Source of the DNA: Desulfovirgula sp. | Lineage (GTDB): Bacteria > Bacillota > Desulfotomaculia > Desulfotomaculales > Nap2-2B | Assembly (NCBI GenBank): GCA_020725585.1 | Contig: DYES01000007.1 | Span: forward strand, 1 to 64,000 | Direction of reading: 5' to 3' | DNA length: 64,000 nt | Part shown: in pieces, positions 37,646-47,002 of the stretch | Layout of the letters: each line of letters starts with the position of its first letter | Position numbering within the stretch: position 1 is the first letter of the stretch | Notes under the pieces: model-generated | The model's database searches: none | What the model was told of the DNA's origin: nothing | The model's input: only the letters and a program-made list of their open reading frames with translations | Position numbers and translations under genes: made by a program

Positions 37646-39250
37646 ATGGGTAAAAAAGGCTATTTAGCACTGGTTTTACACGCTCATCTTCCCTATGTGC
37701 GCCACCCCGAGCAGGAATATTTTTTAGAGGAAAGATGGCTGTACGAGGCCATCACCGAAACCTACATCCCTTTGTTGAAAGTATTTGAACGCCTGACCGG
37801 GGAGGGGATCCCTTTTCGGATCACCATCTCTTTATCCCCCACGCTCCTTTCTATGTTGGTGGATCCCCTGCTGCAAGAACGTTATTTGCGCCACCTGGAC
37901 AGGTTAATTGAACTTGCCGACAAGGAAGTGGGCAGGACATACCACACCCCTTTTCACGAAATGGCGCTGATCTACCAGGAGCAGTTCCGAGACGTCAGGC
38001 GCCTTTACCAGCAGGAATACCAGGGCAACCTGATTAACGCCTTCCGAAAATTTCAGGACGCTGGCCGGCTGGAAATAATAACCTGCGCTGCCACGCACGG
38101 TTATTTACCCTTGATGATGACCCAGCCGGAAGCCGTCCAGGCGCAAATTGCGGTTGCCGTAAACCAGTATAAAAAATTTTTCGGCCGGGAACCAACAGGC
38201 ATCTGGCTGCCGGAATGCGGGTACGTGCCGGGGATTGACGACATTTTGAAAAAGTTTGACATTCGTTATTTTTTTACTGACACCCACGGCGTTTTGTTTG
38301 CTTCCCACCGCCCCCGTTACGGTGTTTTTGCGCCCATTTACTGCCCGTCGGGAGTCGCCGCCTTCGGCCGCGATCCGGAATCGTCAAAACAGGTTTGGAG
38401 CGCTAAGGAAGGATATCCCGGAGATTTCGATTACCGCGAATATTACCGGGACATTGGTTTTGATCTGGACTTTGAATACATCAAGCCGTACATCCACCCG
38501 GATGGGATCAGGGTAAGCACGGGGATCAAGTATTACCGGATCACCGGCCGAACCAACCATAAGGAACCTTACGTACCTGCCTGGGCAAAGGAAAAAGCGG
38601 CGGTCCACGCCGGCAATTTTATGTTTAACCGGGAGTTGCAAATCAAGTATCTGAACACGCTCATGGACCGGCCGCCCATGATCGTAGCTCCCTACGATGC
38701 CGAACTTTTCGGCCACTGGTGGTACGAGGGCCCCCAGTGGCTGGAGTACCTCATTCGGAAAATAACTTATGATCAGGATACCATCGAATTAATCACTCCG
38801 GGCGACTACCTGCAGCGCTTTCCCTGTAATCAGGTGGCCCGGCCCTGCACCTCCAGCTGGGGCAACAAAGGATACCACGAAGTGTGGCTCTGCCAGGCCA
38901 ACGACTGGATCTACCGCCACCTCCATATGGCCGCGGCCAGAATGATCGAACTGGCCCATAACCATCCTGACGCCGGGGGACTACTCAGGCGGGCGCTCAA
39001 CCAGGCAGCAAGAGAACTGATGCTGGCTCAGAGCAGCGACTGGGCCTTTATTATGAGTACGGGGACGATGGTTAAATACGCGGTTAGCCGGACCAAGACC
39101 CACTTGTTAAATTTTTTTCGGCTCTATGACGAGATCAAGTACCGTTACCTGGACGAAGGCTGGTTAAAATGGCTGGAGGAAAAAAACAATCTTTTCCCGG
39201 AGATGGATTATCGGGTTTATCGCCGCGAGGATGTTCACAAGCAAAATTGA
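37646..39250 (+). CDS. GH57 1,4-alpha-glucan branching enzyme (DUF1957 C-terminus)
   Basis: LHAHLPYVRHPE, TGIWLPECGYVPG and APYDAELFGHWWYEGPQWLEYL GH57 motifs. Confidence 0.93.
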   Translation: MGKKGYLALVLHAHLPYVRHPEQEYFLEERWLYEAITETYIPLLKVFERLTGEGIPFRITISLSPTLLSMLVDPLLQERYLRHLDRLIELADKEVGRTYHTPFHEMALIYQEQFRDVRRLYQQEYQGNLINAFRKFQDAGRLEIITCAATHGYLPLMMTQPEAVQAQIAVAVNQYKKFFGREPTGIWLPECGYVPGIDDILKKFDIRYFFTDTHGVLFASHRPRYGVFAPIYCPSGVAAFGRDPESSKQVWSAKEGYPGDFDYREYYRDIGFDLDFEYIKPYIHPDGIRVSTGIKYYRITGRTNHKEPYVPAWAKEKAAVHAGNFMFNRELQIKYLNTLMDRPPMIVAPYDAELFGHWWYEGPQWLEYLIRKITYDQDTIELITPGDYLQRFPCNQVARPCTSSWGNKGYHEVWLCQANDWIYRHLHMAAARMIELAHNHPDAGGLLRRALNQAARELMLAQSSDWAFIMSTGTMVKYAVSRTKTHLLNFFRLYDEIKYRYLDEGWLKWLEEKNNLFPEMDYRVYRREDVHKQN

Positions 39251-39271
39251 TGCGAGCTCCAGCTTCCAAGA

Positions 39272-41761
39272 TCAGTTCGTACTTAAAAGCCGCTGTATTT
39301 TTTCTGTATAAAAATCTGCCAGCGACTCGGCGATTTCCATGGAAACCCCTTCGCTAAACACCCGGCAAACGGGCTCCTCCGGGTCGGGCAAGACAAGCGC
39401 CCACCCGTTCGGATGGAATACTTTTACGCCGTCTAAGAGCTCCATTTCTTCTTCCGGCGGCTGCTCAATCAGACTGCGAATAACCCGCCCCTTAGCCTCC
39501 CAGGAAACGGGCACCTCCTTTTGGGACATGTAAAAAGAGGGAACCTCGTCAACCAGGTCACCCAGGGAAACGCGGTTTTGAGCCGCAAAACTTAAAATCC
39601 CTGTCAAGGCGCCCAGAGCATCAAAATTCAGCAAAAACTGGCCCGGCATCCCGGAGTTATCCTGGTGATTTTCACCCTGCCCCAGAACCTTCTCCAGGAA
39701 ATCCGGCAAGGCGGTTTTGGTGCGCACCACCCGGCCGCCGTACCGCTGGGCCAGTTTTTCCACCGCCCGGGGGGCGGTGACGGGGACAATTACGGGCTCC
39801 CGGTGCGCTTTTAAAGTGATGAGCGCAAGCAAAACCGTGAGCAGGCTGTCCCGAATTATCCTCCCCCGTTCATCCACCAGCACCAGACGGTCAGCATTGG
39901 GATCGATGATGGCACCGGCGTTGGCGCCGCCGGTGTATACCTTCTCGGCCAGGTAGGACAGGTTTTCCAGGTAATTTTCCCAGCTCAACGGAAAATCCTC
40001 GGAACCGCTTAAATCAAGGTTTTCTATTTCCACCTGCAGCGCCTGGCCGAGAGCTTCTACAAAAGTACCCAAGTTGCGGGGATCGTAGGCCAAAATCAAA
40101 CGCATTCGCGCCTTGCGCAAAGACGCAAGCTCAATTTTCCCGAGCAATCCGTTCAGATAGCTTTCCGTTATCCCGGAGACAAATTCCCTGGGCTTAAGCC
40201 TGCTCACGTCAACACGCGGAAAGTCTTCCCGGGAAAAAAGAGTCTCCACCTTTCTTTCCATGCTCCGGGAAATATTCCCGCCCTTCCCGTTTAAAAAGAC
40301 CAGCGTAACCTGATCCGGGCGGCGGTGAGAAATTTTCACGTGCACCCCCCCGGCAAGCTTTAGGCAGCGTACGGCAAAACGGTGCATGGGAGTAATCACC
40401 ATGCCCAGATCGTATACTTTGGCTCCTGTCGACTGGAGCCCCGCAGCAAGGGCTTCCTTGATTATCTGGGAAGACGGATAGCTGTCGGCGCTTACCGCGA
40501 GCTCGGAACCGCCGCCCAGCGCGGCGCCAAAGGCGGCGCCCAAACGCGTGGCGTAGTCCGGCGTAATCTCCACGTTAAAAAGACCCGTTACGCCTTCCAG
40601 GCCGAAAATTTTCTTGGGCCAGCGGGTCCCCCATACAAGGCTGCTGTTGACCACGCCCCCGGCTTCCACCAGCTTATTCGGCCAGAGCTTCACGTCTGGC
40701 TTGATCACGCTGCGCTCCTGGAGGACGGAATCGCTGCCAATCACCGCACCTTCGTAGACTTCCGCCCCGGCATGCACCTGCACGCGGCTGCAGACTACGG
40801 CGCCGCTCAAGCGCGCGCCCGTCCCCACGTAGACGTTATTCCAGAGCACGGCTCTTTTCAGCAAAGCTTTTTCCTGAAGCAAGCAGCCGTTGCCAATTAC
40901 CGTATAAGGTTCGATCCCCGCTTCTTTGCCAATGTAGCTGTTGTCCCCGATTAGAACCGGGCCCTTGATGCGCGCCTGCGGATGGATTTCTACCCCTTGC
41001 CCTGCCCAGATGCCGGGGGCCAGCTCTTGAGCCGGAAGGAGCGTCTGCACCCGCCCCGCCAAAACGTCCTGATGGGCCTGGACGTACTGGGCGAGGTTGC
41101 CTACATCGCACCAGTATCCGGGCAGCACGACGCCGAACAAAGGTTTTTTCTCCCGAAGCAAAAGAGGAAACAAATCCTTGCTGAAGTCGAACATTTCACC
41201 CGGCGGTATATAATCCAGCACTTCTGGCTCTAAGACATATATCCCCGTATTAACCGTGTCACTGAAAACTTCTCCCCAGGCCGGTTTTTCCAGGAAGCGG
41301 GTGATCGCTCCACCAGAGTCAATGATCACAACCCCGTACTCTAAAGGGCAATTGACGCGCGTCAAGACCAGCGTAGCCAGAGCACCTTTTTTGCGGTGAA
41401 ATTCCACTGCGCGAGAAAGATCGATGTCGGTAAGAGCGTCCCCGCTGATCACTAAAAAAGTCTGGTCAAGAAAAGACTGGGCGTTTTTTACACTCCCCGC
41501 CGTGCCCAGCGGCACTTCTTCGACGAAGTACCGCATGTTGACCTGGAATTCCGCTCCGTTGCCGAAGTAGCTGCGGATATATTCCGGCTTGTACTGCAGG
41601 GTGACGCCGATTTCCGTAAATCCGTGTTTTCTCAGCAGGTCGACAATATGCGCCATCATCGGCCTGTTGGCCACCGGCACCATTGGTTTCGGACGGCCGC
41701 AGGTAATCGGACGCAGGCGCGATCCTTCGCCGCCGGCCATGATGATCGTTTTCAAAATCAA
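39272..41761 (-). CDS. Sugar-phosphate nucleotidyltransferase fused to phosphomannomutase-like domain
   Basis: MAGGEGSRLRPITCGRPKPMVPVANRPM; left-handed beta-helix; PMM-like C-terminal half with DPNADRLVLVDERG. Confidence 0.92.
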   Translation of the reverse strand: MILKTIIMAGGEGSRLRPITCGRPKPMVPVANRPMMAHIVDLLRKHGFTEIGVTLQYKPEYIRSYFGNGAEFQVNMRYFVEEVPLGTAGSVKNAQSFLDQTFLVISGDALTDIDLSRAVEFHRKKGALATLVLTRVNCPLEYGVVIIDSGGAITRFLEKPAWGEVFSDTVNTGIYVLEPEVLDYIPPGEMFDFSKDLFPLLLREKKPLFGVVLPGYWCDVGNLAQYVQAHQDVLAGRVQTLLPAQELAPGIWAGQGVEIHPQARIKGPVLIGDNSYIGKEAGIEPYTVIGNGCLLQEKALLKRAVLWNNVYVGTGARLSGAVVCSRVQVHAGAEVYEGAVIGSDSVLQERSVIKPDVKLWPNKLVEAGGVVNSSLVWGTRWPKKIFGLEGVTGLFNVEITPDYATRLGAAFGAALGGGSELAVSADSYPSSQIIKEALAAGLQSTGAKVYDLGMVITPMHRFAVRCLKLAGGVHVKISHRRPDQVTLVFLNGKGGNISRSMERKVETLFSREDFPRVDVSRLKPREFVSGITESYLNGLLGKIELASLRKARMRLILAYDPRNLGTFVEALGQALQVEIENLDLSGSEDFPLSWENYLENLSYLAEKVYTGGANAGAIIDPNADRLVLVDERGRIIRDSLLTVLLALITLKAHREPVIVPVTAPRAVEKLAQRYGGRVVRTKTALPDFLEKVLGQGENHQDNSGMPGQFLLNFDALGALTGILSFAAQNRVSLGDLVDEVPSFYMSQKEVPVSWEAKGRVIRSLIEQPPEEEMELLDGVKVFHPNGWALVLPDPEEPVCRVFSEGVSMEIAESLADFYTEKIQRLLSTN

Positions 41762-41789
41762 CCACTCTCCTCAATAATTTCCCGGATTT

Positions 41790-43037
41790 TCACGCCCGGG
41801 CTAAAAGACGCGCGAAGCGGTTAAACAGCCTCTGGCGCTGCCAGGGAGCCGCATACCAGGGGGAATGGCGGTATTCGTTCCACACCTCCCGGTATACTTC
41901 CCGGGTCTGCCAGGCAATTTGCCGCCAGTTAAACTTTTTTTGGATATTCCGAAAAGCGTTGGCGCGCAACCTCTCCCTCAATAAAGAGTCCTTTAAAAGC
42001 CAGATGATCATATCGGCCAGCGAGTTGCTGTTGCCGGGATAGGCCTTTAAGCCGTCCACGCCGTGTTCCACAATCTCGCCCAAGCCGCCCGTGTCGGAAA
42101 CAACCACCGGCGTTTGGGCGGCCATCGCTTCTAAGGCAACGATGCCAAATGGCTCGTAAAGGCTGGGGAAAACGGCTGCATCGGCCCAGCCGTACAAAGA
42201 ATTGCGCTCCCCGTCGTCAATGTAGCCGGTAAAATAAACCCTTTGGGCGATCCCCAGCCGGTTGGCCTGCTGGCGCAGCTCTCCTTCGTAAGGACCCTTT
42301 CCGGCGATAATAAATTTGGTTTTCGGACAGTGGGCAAGAATTTTAGGGACCGCGTCCAACAGCACCTGTACACCTTTTTCCCGCACCAGCCGACCGACAT
42401 AAAAAACGATTTGCTCGTCGGCGGCGGCGTAAAAATCCCTGCTCACTCCCTGCTTCCGGAAGGCAAACCTACCCGGATCCACGCCGTTGGGGATCACCCT
42501 GATTTTATCCTCGGGGACCTGAAAAACGTAACGCACCTCATTCTTCATGTAACGGCTGCAGCAAATTATCCGCCACGACTCGTAACAAAGCCACCATTCC
42601 ACGTCGCTGATATGCCTTTGGGTGTTGTTATGTAAACCATAGTTGCGGCCGTATTCGGTAGCGTGAATGGTGGCAATTAATGGCAAACGGTAGGCGTGCT
42701 TTAGGGCCCTCGCCGCATAGGCCACCAGCCAGTCGTGGGCATGAATGAGGTGCGCGCCTTCTAATTCGTTCAAAAGGGGAACGGCCCTTTCCAGCATGGC
42801 CACATTTAACTGCGCAACCCAGGTAACGAAGTCGGGGGAAGAAACCTGGTAGGGGTTCACCCGGTGCACTTCCACCCCGTTTACCCGCTCGTATTCAGGA
42901 ATCCCGGGTTCGCCGCAGGTAATCAAATATACTTCCTCCCCGAGGGAAGCCAGAGAGGAAGTTAAATCATAAACATGGGGAGCAATTCCTCCTACTGTCT
43001 TTGGCGGGTACTCCCAGGAAAGCATGATTATCCGCAT
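41790..43037 (-). CDS. GT4 glycosyltransferase, glycogen/starch synthase-like
   Basis: MLSWEYPPKTVGGIAPHVYDL, IHAHDWLVAY, FPSLYEPFGIVALEAMA. Confidence 0.92.
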   Translation of the reverse strand: MRIIMLSWEYPPKTVGGIAPHVYDLTSSLASLGEEVYLITCGEPGIPEYERVNGVEVHRVNPYQVSSPDFVTWVAQLNVAMLERAVPLLNELEGAHLIHAHDWLVAYAARALKHAYRLPLIATIHATEYGRNYGLHNNTQRHISDVEWWLCYESWRIICCSRYMKNEVRYVFQVPEDKIRVIPNGVDPGRFAFRKQGVSRDFYAAADEQIVFYVGRLVREKGVQVLLDAVPKILAHCPKTKFIIAGKGPYEGELRQQANRLGIAQRVYFTGYIDDGERNSLYGWADAAVFPSLYEPFGIVALEAMAAQTPVVVSDTGGLGEIVEHGVDGLKAYPGNSNSLADMIIWLLKDSLLRERLRANAFRNIQKKFNWRQIAWQTREVYREVWNEYRHSPWYAAPWQRQRLFNRFARLLARA

Positions 43038-43058
43038 CCAAAACCCACCTAAAAAAGG

Positions 43059-43451
43059 TTATTTGCGCCCTTTTTCAAATTCCGGCAGCCGCCCGTCGTG
43101 AATTTCAAAACTCCAATTCAGCCCGTTGTTGTTATCCCAGTTGTGGGCACTGTCCCGAAAACAAAAGTTAAAGCGGCTCTGGGCAGGCATTTCAATAGTC
43201 TTCACCCACCCCCAGCCGGTGCGCGACATCTTCAGGTCGGTGACGTTTTTCCAGTTCCGGCTGTCGCCAAAGCCAATGTGGAGGTAGACCTGGTCGGCGC
43301 CGTTTTTTGCCAGCAATCCGTTGTAGAGAATAGTAATTTCCTCGCCCGCTGTAATGGGAGTGGGATCGACCACTACCCCTCCCGGGTAATCTGCGTCGTG
43401 CATTGCTTTAAGTCTCCCCTGCCAGTCTCCAAAATTGCTTGGATAAGCCAT
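43059..43451 (-). CDS. Stand-alone carbohydrate-binding module protein (CBM25/CBM53-like)
   Basis: ITILYNGLLAKNGADQVYLHIGFGDSRNWKN...FNFCFRDSAHNWDNNNGLNWSFEIHDGR; no signal peptide. Confidence 0.85.
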   Translation of the reverse strand: MAYPSNFGDWQGRLKAMHDADYPGGVVVDPTPITAGEEITILYNGLLAKNGADQVYLHIGFGDSRNWKNVTDLKMSRTGWGWVKTIEMPAQSRFNFCFRDSAHNWDNNNGLNWSFEIHDGRLPEFEKGRK

Positions 43452-43526
43452 TTTTTTCTCCCCCTTCCGATAAAAAGTAAAAAGACTACAGGGTTATTAT
43501 TATTAAACAAAAGTTTTTTTATGCAT

Positions 43527-43578
43527 AAAAAAGCGCCTTTGAACCCGCCAAAACATTCGGGTCCCGGCGCCCTTTGAA
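43527..43578 (-). terminator. Second (interrupted-stem) terminator-like hairpin
   Basis: GGCGCC...ACCCG / CGGGT...GGCGC with TTTTTT on the minus strand. Confidence 0.5.
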
Positions 43579-43581
43579 CGA

Positions 43582-43612
43582 AAAAAGGGGGGTTTTTTCA
43601 ACCCCCCTTTTT
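43582..43612 (-). terminator. Intrinsic terminator downstream of the homocitrate synthase gene
   Basis: 13-bp perfect stem AAAAAGGGGGGTT/AACCCCCCTTTTT. Confidence 0.88.
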
Positions 43613-43647
43613 GCCTTTAAAAATCCTGCCGGCGTTAGCGGCTATGG

Positions 43648-44778
43648 TTATTCTCCGAAGTAATCCTCATAGATATACATTAATTCTTTATCAAACAGCG
43701 GGCGTTTTAAGGAAACACAATAAGAGCGCACTTTCGCCAGCAGTTCCTGTGCCTTGAATTCGCTTAAGTGAATCCCGTATTCGGCAAATTTGGCCTTTAG
43801 GGCCGCCGTGCCGGAGTGCTTGCCGATGACAATCTGGCGCTCCAGGCCGACCTCCTCCGGGTGGAATGCTTCGTAAGTCTTGGGGTTCTTTAACGCCCCG
43901 TCGGCGTGGATGCCTGATTCGTGGGCGAACATGTTCGAGCCGACAATTGCCTTCCAGGCAGGCAGTTCTCTTCCCGACGCCCGGGAAACGTATTCGGCCA
44001 CTTCCCGGAACATCTCCGTTTTAAATCCCAGGTCAATCCCGGCCAGGTGCTTTAAAGCCATGACCACTTCTTCCAACGCGGCGTTGCCCGCTCGCTCGCC
44101 CAGGCCAATCACGGTTACGCCCACCCAATTGGCGCCTGCCCGCACACCCGCCAGGGCGTTAGCCGTAGCCATGCCGAAATCGTTGTGAGTGTGCATTTCA
44201 ACGTCAATGTCTACGTTGTCGATAATCGTTTTAATCCGCTCATAAGTGGTAAAGGGATCCAGGATGCCCACGGTATCACAGTAACGAAGCCTGTCCGCCC
44301 CCGCCTCCTTGGCCGCCCTGGCGAACTGGAGGAGAAAGTCCATATCTGTTCGGGAAGCGTCTTCTGCGTTCGCCGAAACGTACAGCCCGTGTCTTTTGGC
44401 AAATTCAACCGCCTTTACGATTTGCTCCAGTACCCACTCCCGACTGGTCTGCAGTTTATATTTAATGTGGATATCGGAAGTAGAGATGGAAATGGCGACG
44501 GCATCCACACCGCATTCCAAAGAGGCTTCGATGTCTTGAATAACCGGACGGTTCCAGCCCATAATGCTGGCCTTCAAGCCCAGCTTGCAGATCTCGGTAA
44601 TGGCTTCTTTCTCGTCGCCGCCCATCACCGGAATGCCCGCTTCAATTTGATGCACGCCCAGCTCGTCGAGGAACCTGGCGATCCGTATTTTTTCCCGGTT
44701 GGCAAAAACCACGCCGGCGGTCTGCTCCCCATCCCTTAAGGTGGTATCCACAATGTAAATCTTCCGCTCCTTCATCAC
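43648..44778 (-). CDS. nifV: Homocitrate synthase (NifV/AksA-like)
   Basis: VDTTLRDGEQTAGVVF, EMHTHNDFGMATANA, FAHESGIHADG. Confidence 0.85.
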   Translation of the reverse strand: MMKERKIYIVDTTLRDGEQTAGVVFANREKIRIARFLDELGVHQIEAGIPVMGGDEKEAITEICKLGLKASIMGWNRPVIQDIEASLECGVDAVAISISTSDIHIKYKLQTSREWVLEQIVKAVEFAKRHGLYVSANAEDASRTDMDFLLQFARAAKEAGADRLRYCDTVGILDPFTTYERIKTIIDNVDIDVEMHTHNDFGMATANALAGVRAGANWVGVTVIGLGERAGNAALEEVVMALKHLAGIDLGFKTEMFREVAEYVSRASGRELPAWKAIVGSNMFAHESGIHADGALKNPKTYEAFHPEEVGLERQIVIGKHSGTAALKAKFAEYGIHLSEFKAQELLAKVRSYCVSLKRPLFDKELMYIYEDYFGE

Positions 44779-44918
44779 CCTGCCATCCTTTCCACAAAGC
44801 TAGAATCCATCATTATGTTACCACGAAATTAATTAATTGAAAATATGGAGTGAATGTATACATGAATATAAAGGTGCCCGACGTTGCCGGCAAGTGAAAA
44901 AAGCGTATTCACGAACCG

Positions 44919-46964
44919 TCAGCCGGCAGATGCTTCGATCCCGGATTTAGGTTCTTTGGCCAGTTCCGGAGCAAGGGCCTTGTTGTTAATTTCTCTTTTG
45001 GCCAGCTCGATAAATCTGTCCAAAGCCACGCTGCCCAGGTCGCCCCCCTGACGGTGGCGCACAGAAACAGAGCCGCCGGCTGCTTCCCGGTCGCCGACCA
45101 CCAGCATGTAAGGAATTTTTTGCAGCTGCGCCTCGCGGATTTTGTAATTTACCTTTTCGCTGCGCTCGTCAAGTTCCACCCGGAACCCCTCCTTCAGGAG
45201 CCGCCCGTACACCTCCTGAGCGTAAGCCAAATGGCGGTGGGTAATGGGCAGCACCTTCACCTGCACGGGCGCCAGCCAGAGCGGAAAAGCGCCGGCAAAG
45301 TGCTCCGTCAGGATGCCGATAAACCGCTCGATGCTCCCGAAAATCACCCTGTGGATCATCACCGGCCGGTGCTTTTGCCCGTCCTCGCCGATGTAAACAA
45401 GGTTAAACTTTTCGGGCATCAAGAAGTCCAGTTGAATGGTTCCGCACTGCCAGGTGCGGCCCAGGCAATCCTCCAGGTGAAAGTCAATTTTGGGGCCGTA
45501 AAAGGCGCCGTCCCCTTCGTTTATCTTGTACTCCATCCCTTTCTCGTGCAGGGCGTCTTTTAAAGCGTTCGTGGCCAGCTCCCAGATTTCCTCGGAGCCC
45601 ATGGCGTTTTCGGGCTTGGTGGAAAGCTCCACTTTGTAGGGAAAGCCAAATATTTTGTAAAAATAATCCACCAGGTTGATGACCCCGATAATTTCGTCTT
45701 TCACCTGGGTGGGCAGCATAAAAATATGCGCGTCGTCCTGAGTGAAGCAGCGCACCCGCAAAAGGCCATGCAGCACACCGGAAAGCTCGTGGCGGTGCAC
45801 GAGGCCCAGCTCGGCCATCCTGATCGGCAGTTCCCGGTAGCTATGCAGGCGGCTGCGGTAAACCAGGATGCAGCCCGGGCAATTCATCGGCTTGATGGCG
45901 TAATCCTGATCGTCAATTTTCGTAAAGTACATATTTTCCCGGTAGTGATCCCAGTGGCCCGATCTCTCCCACAGGGAGCGGCTCAAAATGATCGGCGTGC
46001 GAATCTCCTGGTAGCCATGCCTGTAATGTTCCTGGCGCCAGAACTGTTCCAGCTCGTTCCGGATGATCATCCCCTTCGGGTGGAAAAAGGGGAATCCCGG
46101 CCCCTCTTCCTGGATGCTGAACAAATCCAGTTCCGCCCCTAAACGGCGGTGATCGCGGCGCTTGGCCTCTTCAATCCGGTACAGGTATTCTTCCAGCTGG
46201 GATTTTTTCGGAAAGGACGTGCCGTAAATGCGCTGCAGCATCTTGTTTCTTTCGTCGCCGCGCCAGTAAGCCCCGGCAACGCTGGTAAGCTTGATTGCCT
46301 TTAACCTGCCCGTGGAAGGAACGTGGGGGCCCGCGCACAGGTCCGTAAATTCACCCTGCGTATAACAGGAAATCACCGCCTCGTCGCCAAGCTCTTTAAT
46401 CAGTTCCACCTTGTAGGTTTCCCCGGCCTGGGCAAATTTTTTGAGGGCCTCCTCCCGGCTCAGCTCCACCCGCTGAAAGGGGAAATCAGCCCGGACAATG
46501 GCCTGCATCTCTTTTTCAATTTTTTCGAGATCTTCAGCGGAAAACGGCCGGGGCGGATCAAAGTCGTAATAAAAACCGTCGGTGATGGCTGGCCCAATGG
46601 CCAGCCGGGTGCCTGGAAAGAGCCTTTGCACGGCCTGCGCCAGAACGTGCGCCGTGCTGTGGCGGAACGCCTGCCTGCCCTCCTCGTCCTCAAAAGTAAA
46701 AAACTGCACGGCAGCGTCGCCGGTAAGCTCATAAGCCAAATCCACCAGCCTGCCGTTGACCGAGGCGACCAAGGCTTCCTTCCCCAAACGTGGGCTGATC
46801 TCGCCGGCCACCTGGGCAAGGGTGATGCGCAAAGGATATTCCCGCACGGTGCCGTCTTTTAGCGTAACCTTTACCATGAACAAAACCCCTTCGTTAAAAT
46901 CCCTTGGATAATCAATTTTGTTTTCAAGAGTATAACCTATATGAGCAAACAGTGTCAATTTCAA
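44919..46964 (-). CDS. thrS: Threonyl-tRNA synthetase (likely start 46877)
   Basis: TGS and tRNA-SAD domains, FSFFHPKG-like motif 1 region (FFHPKGMIIRNELE), RVRCFTQDDAHIF, C-terminal anticodon-binding domain. Confidence 0.98.
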   Translation of the reverse strand: MKLTLFAHIGYTLENKIDYPRDFNEGVLFMVKVTLKDGTVREYPLRITLAQVAGEISPRLGKEALVASVNGRLVDLAYELTGDAAVQFFTFEDEEGRQAFRHSTAHVLAQAVQRLFPGTRLAIGPAITDGFYYDFDPPRPFSAEDLEKIEKEMQAIVRADFPFQRVELSREEALKKFAQAGETYKVELIKELGDEAVISCYTQGEFTDLCAGPHVPSTGRLKAIKLTSVAGAYWRGDERNKMLQRIYGTSFPKKSQLEEYLYRIEEAKRRDHRRLGAELDLFSIQEEGPGFPFFHPKGMIIRNELEQFWRQEHYRHGYQEIRTPIILSRSLWERSGHWDHYRENMYFTKIDDQDYAIKPMNCPGCILVYRSRLHSYRELPIRMAELGLVHRHELSGVLHGLLRVRCFTQDDAHIFMLPTQVKDEIIGVINLVDYFYKIFGFPYKVELSTKPENAMGSEEIWELATNALKDALHEKGMEYKINEGDGAFYGPKIDFHLEDCLGRTWQCGTIQLDFLMPEKFNLVYIGEDGQKHRPVMIHRVIFGSIERFIGILTEHFAGAFPLWLAPVQVKVLPITHRHLAYAQEVYGRLLKEGFRVELDERSEKVNYKIREAQLQKIPYMLVVGDREAAGGSVSVRHRQGGDLGSVALDRFIELAKREINNKALAPELAKEPKSGIEASAG

Positions 46965-47002
46965 TTAGAGATCAGGATTTTCGGACGTCTTGAATAAGAT
47001 TT

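Noticed and set aside
44185-44739. 184-aa plus-strand ORF
   Set aside because: Antisense to the homocitrate synthase gene.
46323-46862. 179-aa plus-strand ORF
   Set aside because: Antisense to thrS.
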